Shown here piece by piece: positions 26,653-34,226 of a stretch of 50,005 nt of DNA (position 1 is its first letter; the number at the start of each line of letters is the position of its first letter). The stretch is from contig JAHBUB010000028.1 of the NCBI GenBank assembly GCA_019638285.1, forward strand, positions 1 to 50,005. Direction: 5' to 3'. A program made the position numbers and the translations under genes. This stretch comes from Cyclobacteriaceae bacterium (GTDB lineage Bacteria > Bacteroidota > Bacteroidia > Cytophagales > Cyclobacteriaceae). The notes below the pieces were generated by a model, which was given only the letters and a program-made list of their open reading frames with translations, ran no database searches and was not told the DNA's origin.

Positions 26653-27852
26653 ATGAAAGAAACGCTTTCCGACCGCATTGAAGCCATTGAAGAGTCTGCC
26701 ACCCTGGCAATGGCTGCAAAGGCCAGAGAATATAAATCCAGGGGTATAGATGTGATCAGCCTTAGTTTAGGCGAGCCTGATTTTAAAACGCCTCAACATG
26801 TGTGCGATGCTGCAAAAAAGGCAATAGATGACGGTAAATATTTTGCTTATCCGCCCGTGGCCGGATACCAAGACTTAAGGGAGGCTGTGGCTGCCAAGTA
26901 TGCCTCACAAAATAATGTGCCTTATAAAGCAGAGAATATAGTGGTATCCAATGGCGCTAAACAGTCCATTGCCAATGCAATGATTGCGCTACTCAATCCC
27001 GGTGATGAGGTGATCGTTTTTTCTCCTTATTGGGTAAGTTATGATGCATTGGTACGTCTGGTGGAAGCGACTCCAGTAATTGTAAAAGGCACACTCGAAA
27101 ATGATTTTAAGGTGACTGCCCAGCAAGTAGAAAAGGCAATTACATCAAAGACACGGGCCATTATTTTTTCTTCACCTTGCAATCCTACCGGATCTGTATT
27201 CAATAAAAGTGAGCTGGAAGCGATCTCTCAGGTAGTACTAAAGCACGACAACCTATTGGTAATCGCAGACGAAATTTACGAGCACATTAATTATGCAGGA
27301 GGGAACACGAGTATCGCCTCCTTGCCTGGCATGTTTGAAAGAACAATAACCATCAATGGTTTTGCCAAGGGCTTTGCCATGACTGGCTGGAGAGTTGGTT
27401 ATCTCGCGGCACCAAAATGGATTGCAAATGGGAGTAATAAAGTACAAGGACAGTTAACCTCTGCCAACTGCTCTATCGCACAACGCGCTGCACTGGCAGC
27501 GATCACTAGTGATTTGACTTCTACGCTAAAAATGGTAGAGGAATACAAGCGAAGAAGAGACATCGTTTATAATCTGCTAAAGGAAATTCCAGGCATTAAA
27601 GCCAACTACCCTCAGGGGGCATTTTATTTCTTTCCAGACGTAAGTCACTACTACGGTAAATCAGATGGCACCAGCATTATAAACAATGGAGAAGATTTTT
27701 GTATGTATATCTTAGACAAAGCACGCGTTTCGTTGGTGGCCGGAAGTGCATTTGGTGAAGAAAAATGCATACGGTTGTCATATGCCGCTTCGGAAAAAGA
27801 ATTGGTGGAGGCGATGAAAAGAATGAAGGAAGCCCTATCTCATTTGAAGTAA
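26653..27852 (+). CDS. Class I PLP-dependent aminotransferase, aspartate aminotransferase type
   Basis: A 399-residue aspartate aminotransferase of the Ib subgroup, transferring amino groups between aspartate (or related amino acids) and 2-oxoglutarate. It begins in family fashion, LSDRIEAIEESATLAMAAKA, then SLSLGEPDF. PLP contacts are in SNGAKQSI, FSSPCNPTGSVF, ADEIYEHI and NGFAKGFAMTGWRVGY, where Lys239 is the Schiff-base lysine. The residue before that lysine is alanine instead of the common serine. The ATG at 26653 gives the standard N-terminus; a TTG at 26638 is the other option. The heptose kinase gene follows with no gap. Substrate breadth is not fixed by sequence. Confidence 0.92.
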   Translation: MKETLSDRIEAIEESATLAMAAKAREYKSRGIDVISLSLGEPDFKTPQHVCDAAKKAIDDGKYFAYPPVAGYQDLREAVAAKYASQNNVPYKAENIVVSNGAKQSIANAMIALLNPGDEVIVFSPYWVSYDALVRLVEATPVIVKGTLENDFKVTAQQVEKAITSKTRAIIFSSPCNPTGSVFNKSELEAISQVVLKHDNLLVIADEIYEHINYAGGNTSIASLPGMFERTITINGFAKGFAMTGWRVGYLAAPKWIANGSNKVQGQLTSANCSIAQRAALAAITSDLTSTLKMVEEYKRRRDIVYNLLKEIPGIKANYPQGAFYFFPDVSHYYGKSDGTSIINNGEDFCMYILDKARVSLVAGSAFGEEKCIRLSYAASEKELVEAMKRMKEALSHLK

Positions 27853-28851
27853 ATGAAATACCAATCCCTGGAGAATATTTTTGAGGCTTTTAACGGATTA
27901 ACTGTGCTGGTGATAGGCGATATCATGCTTGACAGTTATATATGGGGAAGCGTGGATAGAATTTCTCCAGAGGCTCCAGTGCCTATTGTTCGTGTTAAAA
28001 AAAGAGATTTCCGGTTAGGAGGCGCTGCCAATGTTGCCCTTAATGTAAAGGCACTGGGCGCAAAACCAATTCTATGCGCCTTGATTGGTGAAGATGATGC
28101 AGGAACAAAATTGTTAACCTGCATGGATGAGCAAGGAATGAGCAAAGAAGGAATTGTAATAAGTAAAAATAGACCGACCACTATTAAAACCCGTCTTATT
28201 GCCAGCCATCAACATGTGGTACGCATTGATGAAGAATCGGATATGGAGCTGATGAAGGATGAGGAGACGCAGTTGTTGAAACAAATTGATGAATTGATTG
28301 TGAGTTGTGACGCAATTATTTTTGAGGATTATGATAAAGGTGTGATTAGTTCGAGCCTGATAGAGAAGACCGTTGCGTTGGCTAAGAAAAATAATATCCC
28401 TACCATTGTAGACCCGAAGAAGAGAAACTTTTTGTCTTATAGCGATGTGACACTATTCAAACCAAATTTAAAAGAACTTAAAGAGGGCTTGAAACTGGAT
28501 ATTGACGCAAGAGATCAAGAGCAGGTTGGAAAAGCAGTGACTCTTCTCAGTGAAAAACTTAATGCGGGTGTGATGGTGACTCTCTCTGAACATGGGGTTT
28601 ATATTGACTATCAATCCGAACAAAAAAGATATCCTGCACATAAACGAGAGATTGCAGACGTGTCGGGAGCAGGGGATACAGTGGTAAGTATAGCAGGGTT
28701 GTGTGTGGCCCTTGGCCTTAAGCCCGGATTAATTGCTGCGCTTTCAAATCTTGGAGGAGGCTTGGTATGTGAATACACAGGCGTGGTGCCTATTAATAAA
28801 GCAGAGCTATTGGCTGAATCCATTGAAAGAGAATTTGAAAAACTTATTTGA
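27853..28851 (+). CDS. rfaE1: HldE-type D-beta-D-heptose 7-phosphate kinase domain protein
   Basis: A 332-residue PfkB/ribokinase-family sugar kinase. The N-terminal IGDIMLDSYIWGSVDRISPEAPVPIV and LGGAANVALNVKALGA follow the kinase half of HldE, which makes heptose 1,7-bisphosphate for lipopolysaccharide core. The PfkB signature DVSGAGDT holds the catalytic base Asp275. Only the kinase half is present; the adenylyltransferase half (RfaE2) must be elsewhere if the pathway is complete. The gene starts directly at the end of the aminotransferase gene and overlaps the next small gene by one base. A kinase for another phosphosugar is possible. Confidence 0.88.
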   Translation: MKYQSLENIFEAFNGLTVLVIGDIMLDSYIWGSVDRISPEAPVPIVRVKKRDFRLGGAANVALNVKALGAKPILCALIGEDDAGTKLLTCMDEQGMSKEGIVISKNRPTTIKTRLIASHQHVVRIDEESDMELMKDEETQLLKQIDELIVSCDAIIFEDYDKGVISSSLIEKTVALAKKNNIPTIVDPKKRNFLSYSDVTLFKPNLKELKEGLKLDIDARDQEQVGKAVTLLSEKLNAGVMVTLSEHGVYIDYQSEQKRYPAHKREIADVSGAGDTVVSIAGLCVALGLKPGLIAALSNLGGGLVCEYTGVVPINKAELLAESIEREFEKLI

Positions 28852-29066
28852 TGGTGGAGGTGATATTACAATCCATAATAACTTGCCCTCACTGTGGGCA
28901 TGAAACGGAAGAAATAATGCCTACCGATGCTTGTCAGTATTTCTTTGAATGTAAAGAATGTAAGAAAGTTTTAAAGCCAAAACCAGAAGATTGTTGTGTG
29001 TTTTGCTCCTATGGAACTGAACCATGTCCACCTGTTCAGATTGAAGGAAAGAAATGTTGTGATTAG
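28851..29066 (+). CDS. Small GDCCVxC-type cysteine-rich protein
   Basis: A 71-residue protein with three cysteine clusters: CPHC and CKEC (a likely zinc ribbon), then EDCCVFCSYG, and a CC pair near the end. It matches the GDCCVxC family, in which some members carry selenocysteine; here all positions are ordinary cysteine codons. The family often lies near metal or mercury resistance genes, but its function is unknown. No such genes are next to it here. The ATG at 28851 overlaps the kinase stop (TGATG); a TTG three bases earlier is also in frame. Coupled translation with a heptose kinase is unexpected. Confidence 0.8.
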   Translation: MVEVILQSIITCPHCGHETEEIMPTDACQYFFECKECKKVLKPKPEDCCVFCSYGTEPCPPVQIEGKKCCD

Positions 29067-29079
29067 TGTGACTTGATTT

Positions 29080-30306
29080 TTAGTTATTCTTTCGAAACTG
29101 TTTATCTAAAGACATATCTTTTTCCAAATCGTTGATTATTTTTCGATCCAGAGGGCTTTCTTTAATCACATTGTAATTATCCCAAAATTCTTTATTGTAC
29201 CTAAGGTCCTGGTATTGAAGGCCGTAGTTTTTCATTTTTTCAGTAGTTCCGATATATTCATCCGTGTTAGGATACACTTTGTTAATTAAAAGTTGCTGAT
29301 GCAATTGAGTTTCAAATTTCAATTCTTCTGTCTTTCTATCATACCAGTTAATTTTGGAATCTAGTGTGATGTAGTTAAGGAAAAGCACACCGTTGTATGA
29401 TTTAAAATCAATTACTCTTTTTAAGTTGACAAACTTGCTTACTAGCCCTCTTCTTTTCCTAATGGTCTCCTGTTCATTGTTTTCATACTCAAGGTGTATG
29501 ATTCCATAAGTATTTTTGTCAACAAAGATGGTAAGCCTATAATTATATTTTTGAGAGATCACATATACCGGATGGCCGTTATAGTAGGAATCTTTTCCTC
29601 TGATCATTCCTTTAAAAAATATTTCTTCTTCAGGAAATTGGCGGTAGCGTATATTATTATGAAGTAATATGTCCTCGAGCAGGTTTCCTTCATCAAAATA
29701 GGCAGTGAATTTATTTTCGTAACCAAGGCTTCGCCTCACCTCCTGAAGGGCCACGCGTTCGCGAAGTTTAAATTTATTTCGAGGGGCCTTGTAGTCTTCA
29801 TCAAATATTTTGACAGCTGCCTCCAAAAGTGAAACATAAGTGCCCCCTACCTCTTTTATGTCACGGTAAAAACCATCGAGAAGAAAAGGCTTCATGGGGT
29901 AATTTTGTGTAATGCGGCCTAGGGCTATGCTAAGAATTTCTCCTCCGCGCAAGGAATCAGAGACTACCACTTCATCAAGAAATTTGGTGGATTTTACCAT
30001 TTCAATATTTAACTTATCCGTGATAGTCCAGGCGGGGTTTTCGTAAGGTTGATAGCCAAGCATGTTGATAACCAATACATCATTTCTAAATTCAATGGGA
30101 ATATGAAAATCAAATTCGCCATGTAAATTGGTGATGGTACCAATGGGTCTGTTTTTTAGACCTACTGAAGCGAAAGGCAAAGGCTCCTTTGTTTCCCTGT
30201 CTATTACCCGAGCACTAATGGTAATAGTTTGTGCAAGGAGCTGGCCTGACAAAAAAAGTAGTACTACAATGAGAAAACAGCAGTTGTGGCTTTTCATTTT
30301 TGTCAT
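29080..30306 (-). CDS. Secreted CarboxypepD_reg-like domain protein
   Basis: A 408-residue exported protein; the signal peptide ends near GQLLAQ. Residues 27-113 are a carboxypeptidase-regulatory-like (transthyretin-type) domain with RVIDRETKEPLPFASVGL, PIGTITNLHGEF and INMLGYQPY. The DEVVV motif after it resembles the SusC linker, but no TonB plug or barrel follows. The remaining 290 residues are mixed beta/alpha, with YYNGHPVYVISQKYNYRLTIFVDKNTYGI near the middle, a pattern common in outer-membrane-associated Bacteroidota proteins of unknown role. It is convergent with the GDCCVxC gene (13-base gap) and divergent from the LytS gene. Confidence 0.82.
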   Translation of the reverse strand: MTKMKSHNCCFLIVVLLFLSGQLLAQTITISARVIDRETKEPLPFASVGLKNRPIGTITNLHGEFDFHIPIEFRNDVLVINMLGYQPYENPAWTITDKLNIEMVKSTKFLDEVVVSDSLRGGEILSIALGRITQNYPMKPFLLDGFYRDIKEVGGTYVSLLEAAVKIFDEDYKAPRNKFKLRERVALQEVRRSLGYENKFTAYFDEGNLLEDILLHNNIRYRQFPEEEIFFKGMIRGKDSYYNGHPVYVISQKYNYRLTIFVDKNTYGIIHLEYENNEQETIRKRRGLVSKFVNLKRVIDFKSYNGVLFLNYITLDSKINWYDRKTEELKFETQLHQQLLINKVYPNTDEYIGTTEKMKNYGLQYQDLRYNKEFWDNYNVIKESPLDRKIINDLEKDMSLDKQFRKNN

Positions 30307-30441
30307 TCGTCATAAAGATATGAACAATCTGACTGCTAAATTGGCATTCTTATCGATCATACAGTCACTTTAACCTTGCAAAGTTTACTATGACGGTCTT
30401 TCTTTCCAAATCATTAAATTTAGGACACAAATTTCCCCACT

Positions 30442-31572
30442 TTGAAATTATTTGACAACATACCCAGAGTATGGAGGCGAGCATATCTTCTCATCTGCCT
30501 TTGGTATGCAATCAACTTTTTTATAAGTGCCATATTTGAATGGAAATTTGTTCATCCGGCATCTTATGTTTTTTGGAATGCTTTGTTTCTTTATGAGGCA
30601 TTGTGTGTTTCAATTATTCTAATTTTTCTGTGGTCGCATTGGCTGTCGCGCTTTAAGCCATCCATTCAGATATCCGCTCACGTTTTTGGCATTCTCATGT
30701 TCTTCATGGTGATGGGAACCCTTTCTTATTATTTTACAGATTATCTTGATGGGTTGGTGTATTTTGATCATTGGAAGGAGTACATGTTGGAGCTTATGAG
30801 CTGGGATGCATTGCGATTTTACGATCAATATATAATTACGGTAGGGGTATATTATGTGATTCGTTATTTTCAGGGCTTACAAAAACAGGAACAGGAAAAG
30901 AGTGAATTGGCAATTAAGAATAAAGAAATGCAAATCTCTTTGTTGAAGTCACAGATCAATCCACATTTCCTTTTTAATACTCTCAATTCCATTAGTACGC
31001 TGATGCATTCGAATAAGGAGAAGGCCCGAAGGGTAATTACCCAATTATCGGACATATTTCGATATGCACTCGATTCTCATAGTGATGAAATGGTGAAACT
31101 GATACATGAGATTAATTTCATTGAAAATTATGTAAGAATACAACAGGTAAGGTTTGGCGAACGTTTACAGTTTGAAACGGATATTGATCCCGATTGTCTG
31201 GGCATTGAGATCCCTCCTATGATACTTCAACCTTTGGTAGAGAATGCCGTGAAATACGGTATAGCACCCAAGGAAGAGGGGGGCACTATTTATTTGACCG
31301 TAAGAAGATCTGGCAGAATAATTTTTTTTGAAGTAAGAGATAATGGATTGGGAACGAAGGCAAAAAAAATAATGGATGGCAGCTCAAGTGGAGTGGGCAT
31401 GGCAAATACAGACCAACGATTAAAAAGTTACTATGGACATCAGTCGGGATTGAGAATACGTGCTAATGATAAAGGATATGCCGTAAGTTTTTTTATAGAA
31501 GAAAAGGAAAAAGAAAATAAAAACAAGGAAAAGGAAAAAGACGAACCTGAATTAGAAAAACAAGCTGTATGA
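30442..31572 (+). CDS. LytS-type sensor histidine kinase
   Basis: A 376-residue membrane kinase of the His_kinase (LytS/YehU) family. Four helices fill residues 10-145, a coiled coil covers about 148-170, and the phosphoacceptor helix has QINPHFLFNTLNSI with His175. The ATP-binding domain follows with PPMILQPLVENAVKYG (N box), EVRDNGLG (G1) and SGVGMANTDQRL (G2). The last 25 residues are almost all charged. TTG at 30442 is the only start before the first helix: a stop codon lies at 30421 and no ATG occurs until about residue 86. The response regulator gene overlaps the end by four bases (ATGA). The signal is unknown. Confidence 0.93.
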   Translation: MKLFDNIPRVWRRAYLLICLWYAINFFISAIFEWKFVHPASYVFWNALFLYEALCVSIILIFLWSHWLSRFKPSIQISAHVFGILMFFMVMGTLSYYFTDYLDGLVYFDHWKEYMLELMSWDALRFYDQYIITVGVYYVIRYFQGLQKQEQEKSELAIKNKEMQISLLKSQINPHFLFNTLNSISTLMHSNKEKARRVITQLSDIFRYALDSHSDEMVKLIHEINFIENYVRIQQVRFGERLQFETDIDPDCLGIEIPPMILQPLVENAVKYGIAPKEEGGTIYLTVRRSGRIIFFEVRDNGLGTKAKKIMDGSSSGVGMANTDQRLKSYYGHQSGLRIRANDKGYAVSFFIEEKEKENKNKEKEKDEPELEKQAV

Positions 31573-32312
31573 ATATAACCTGTATTATTATTGATGACGA
31601 GAAGTTAGCGCGTGAGTTACTTCATGAATTTTTGGAATCATTTCCAAAAATTGAAATTGTGGCCGAATGTGAAAGAGGTAAGGATGCAGTAGAGGCCATT
31701 GGCGCTCTGAAACCTGATTTGATATTTTTGGATGTACAAATGCCGGGCATGAATGGATTTGAAGTGTTAGAAAAAATTGAACATGATCCTTATGTGATAT
31801 TTACCACAGCATATGATCAATATGCAATTAAAGCATTTGAAAAGAATGCAGTGGATTATTTATTAAAACCTTTGGATGAAGAGCGATTTACCCTTTCAGT
31901 GAACAGGGCGCTCACCCGCAAAAAGTTAGAACAAAACAACATTGAAGATTTGTTGAAAGGGATAAGGGGAGAGCGAAAGGAGAATTACGAGTCACACATT
32001 TTTGTTCAAAAGTCTGAGAAACTATTTAACCTGCCAGTAGATGAAATTATTTACTTGGAGGCCTCTGGAGATTATACCATTATCACTACTAAAGCTGATC
32101 AGTTTGTAAGTAGCTCAGGAATAGGAAAGCTGGAAGAAATCATGAATCCGGATATGTTCATAAGAGTACATCGATCAACCATTATTAATCTCAATTTTTT
32201 AAAGGAGATAGAAAGACACTTTAACGGAGGAATGATTGTTAAAATGCAAAGTGGAAAAAGTTTTCCCGTCAGCCGCACCTATGCCAAAGTAATTCGCAAA
32301 AAAGTAGTTTAG
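31569..32312 (+). CDS. LytTR family response regulator
   Basis: A 247-residue response regulator. The receiver domain (residues 1-120) has the acidic pair DDE, the phosphorylated Asp55 in FLDVQMPG, and the conserved threonine and lysine in FTTAYDQ and LLKPLDE. A LytTR DNA-binding domain follows (about 140-245) with IFVQKSEKLFNLPVDEIIYLEASGDYT and VHRSTIINL. It forms a pair with the upstream LytS-type kinase, overlapping it by four bases. Targets cannot be named; no clear LytTR direct repeat was found in the neighbouring gaps. Confidence 0.95.
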   Translation: MNITCIIIDDEKLARELLHEFLESFPKIEIVAECERGKDAVEAIGALKPDLIFLDVQMPGMNGFEVLEKIEHDPYVIFTTAYDQYAIKAFEKNAVDYLLKPLDEERFTLSVNRALTRKKLEQNNIEDLLKGIRGERKENYESHIFVQKSEKLFNLPVDEIIYLEASGDYTIITTKADQFVSSSGIGKLEEIMNPDMFIRVHRSTIINLNFLKEIERHFNGGMIVKMQSGKSFPVSRTYAKVIRKKVV

Positions 32313-32315
32313 TGG

Positions 32316-33425
32316 TCAGCCAGTTTTTTCCATCCAATTGTTTTTGATTAACCAATTGGTGATAAATGCGGTGTAGGCATCTACATCGCGTGGTGTGTTG
32401 CACAGAATCACAAACAAGATTTCCTTTTGTGGGACTGTAACATAATTGCATAGAAAACCGCCCTGACTACCAGTGTGGCCTACGGTCTTCAATCCGTCAG
32501 GAGTCTTATTTATAAACCAGGACCATCCTATAAAAGGAGGAACTGAATCTGCCCAATTTTCCCAAGGAGTTATAGTTTGAGACCTTTTAATAATAGAATC
32601 ACTTAGAAATGTTCCCTTGCGAAGAGAAAGTTCATACTTACTAAGCTCTTCCACGGAACTCCACACTCCACCATTACCGGCAGCTGCAAATGTAGGCTCC
32701 TCGCCATAGTCCTTTTCTACCCACTTGCCGCTTCTATTTAAATATGCATGGGCTACACCTGTTTCAGGATAGGGCCCGTCTGTAATGGTAGAGGTTGCCA
32801 TCCCGGAGGGATCAAAGATATTTTTCTTAATAAAATCCTGCCATTTCATTTTGCTTACCTGCTCCACGATTAACGCCAATCCGTTATAGGCAGGATTGGA
32901 GTACTCATAGTGAGTGCCGGGCTCAAACACGAGCGTATCTGTTTGGGTGACAGGGTACCAGTTTTCGGCATCCTTGGCGGTTATGTAAAACGCAGAGTCA
33001 GATTTCGTTTGGCGATTATCAGGAAGGCCTGAAGTGTGCGTTAGTAAATGTTTGATCTTAATCTTTGAAGCAATTTCTTTGTTTTTAAAATCAGGAAAGT
33101 ATTTGTCCATCGGGTCTTCTACGGAAAGTTTACCCTCTGATTGCAAAATCAATATGGCGTTGGCCACAAAAGTTTTTGAAATGGAGCCTAGGTTGAATAA
33201 GGTTTTTGTGGTGATCGGAGCTTTAGTTTGCATATCAGCAAGACCATAACCCTTACTATATATCATCTTTTCTCCCTTCATAATAAGAATAGCTCCACCT
33301 GGCTCATCAGCGGGTAATGTTTTTGAAAATAGAGAGTCTAATGAAGAGGTAGCCTGATCACTTTCAGAAGAAGAACATCCAATAAGAAAAATGGCTCCTA
33401 ATAGGGTAATTAAAATGAGTTTCAT
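32316..33425 (-). CDS. Beta-lactamase family serine hydrolase (lipoprotein)
   Basis: A 369-residue lipoprotein; FLIGC gives lipidation at Cys17. The penicillin-binding-protein/class C beta-lactamase fold is shown by the catalytic SISK (Ser81, Lys84), the YSN motif (residues 175-177) and HTGSQGG near the C-terminus. Such proteins are esterases, D-aminopeptidases or carboxypeptidases; true cephalosporinase activity is not implied. Its stop is only three bases from the stop of the convergent LytTR gene, with no clear terminator between. Envelope location, outer face or periplasm, is likely. Confidence 0.9.
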   Translation of the reverse strand: MKLILITLLGAIFLIGCSSSESDQATSSLDSLFSKTLPADEPGGAILIMKGEKMIYSKGYGLADMQTKAPITTKTLFNLGSISKTFVANAILILQSEGKLSVEDPMDKYFPDFKNKEIASKIKIKHLLTHTSGLPDNRQTKSDSAFYITAKDAENWYPVTQTDTLVFEPGTHYEYSNPAYNGLALIVEQVSKMKWQDFIKKNIFDPSGMATSTITDGPYPETGVAHAYLNRSGKWVEKDYGEEPTFAAAGNGGVWSSVEELSKYELSLRKGTFLSDSIIKRSQTITPWENWADSVPPFIGWSWFINKTPDGLKTVGHTGSQGGFLCNYVTVPQKEILFVILCNTPRDVDAYTAFITNWLIKNNWMEKTG

Positions 33426-33627
33426 GAAGGCTAATTTAATTGAAATTCTACAATAGAAAAGGTTTATTGCATCGCACTAATATAATAAACGCCTAAATTG
33501 GTTAGCGATTTTAATATCCTGAGAAGGCTCACATCAGATGACATTGCAGTGGTCAAAGCCAAACGAGTGCTCAATCGGACACATAACCGATCGCAAAACA
33601 CCCAAGTTAAAGTTGAAAGCAAATTTT

Positions 33628-34215
33628 ATGGCAAAGAGAAATAAAAGAGAATTGTCACCGAAGCAACGTGAAGAACTACTCAACATGTTGAAAGCCCGTT
33701 TTGAGCAAAACAGGTATCGCCACAAAGGCCTGGAATGGACAAAAGTACAGGCAAAATTGGAGGCTAATCCTGAAAGTAGAAAACTGTGGTCGCTCAGTGA
33801 AATGGAAAGAACTGGCGGTGAACCGGATGTTATTTGGGGTGATGAAATGACGGGCGAATACATTTTTTATGATTGCTCAGCAGAAAGTCCCACAGGCCGC
33901 AGAAGTGTGTGCTACGACCGGGAAGGGTGGGACTCCAGAAAAGAGCACAAACCAAAAGACAATGCTGTTGATATGGCTACAGCCATGGGCATTGAACTTT
34001 TAACGGAAGGTCAATATCGGGAACTTCAATCTTGCCAAGAGGCAGGAAAAAATTTCGATACAAAGACATCAAGTTGGTTGAAAACACCTTCTGAGATAAG
34101 AAAACTTGGTGGCGCTATCTTTGCTGATTTCCGTTACGGCCAGGTCTTCGTGTATCACAATGGAGCGCAATCTTACTATGCCTCTAGGGGGTTTCGTGGT
34201 TTGCTGAGGATTTAA
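33628..34215 (+). CDS. DUF4256 domain protein
   Basis: A 195-residue soluble protein of the DUF4256 family. Visible marks are LSPKQREELLNMLKARF, HKGLEWTKVQAKLE, WSLSEMERTGGEPDV, YIFYDCSAESPTGRRSVCYD, KDNAVDMATAMGIELLTEGQYRELQ and FADFRYGQVFVYHNGAQSYY. The family has no known function. I use ATG 33628, which gives the usual family length; the frame is open from an ATG at 33538, but those 30 residues are basic and not family-like. It is convergent with the alpha/beta hydrolase gene, 11 bases apart. Confidence 0.85.
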   Translation: MAKRNKRELSPKQREELLNMLKARFEQNRYRHKGLEWTKVQAKLEANPESRKLWSLSEMERTGGEPDVIWGDEMTGEYIFYDCSAESPTGRRSVCYDREGWDSRKEHKPKDNAVDMATAMGIELLTEGQYRELQSCQEAGKNFDTKTSSWLKTPSEIRKLGGAIFADFRYGQVFVYHNGAQSYYASRGFRGLLRI

Positions 34216-34226
34216 GCGAATATTGA

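Noticed and set aside
28977-29010. A selenocysteine codon in the GDCCVxC protein
   Set aside because: The motif codons are TGT/TGC, with no in-frame TGA and no SECIS-like hairpin after it.
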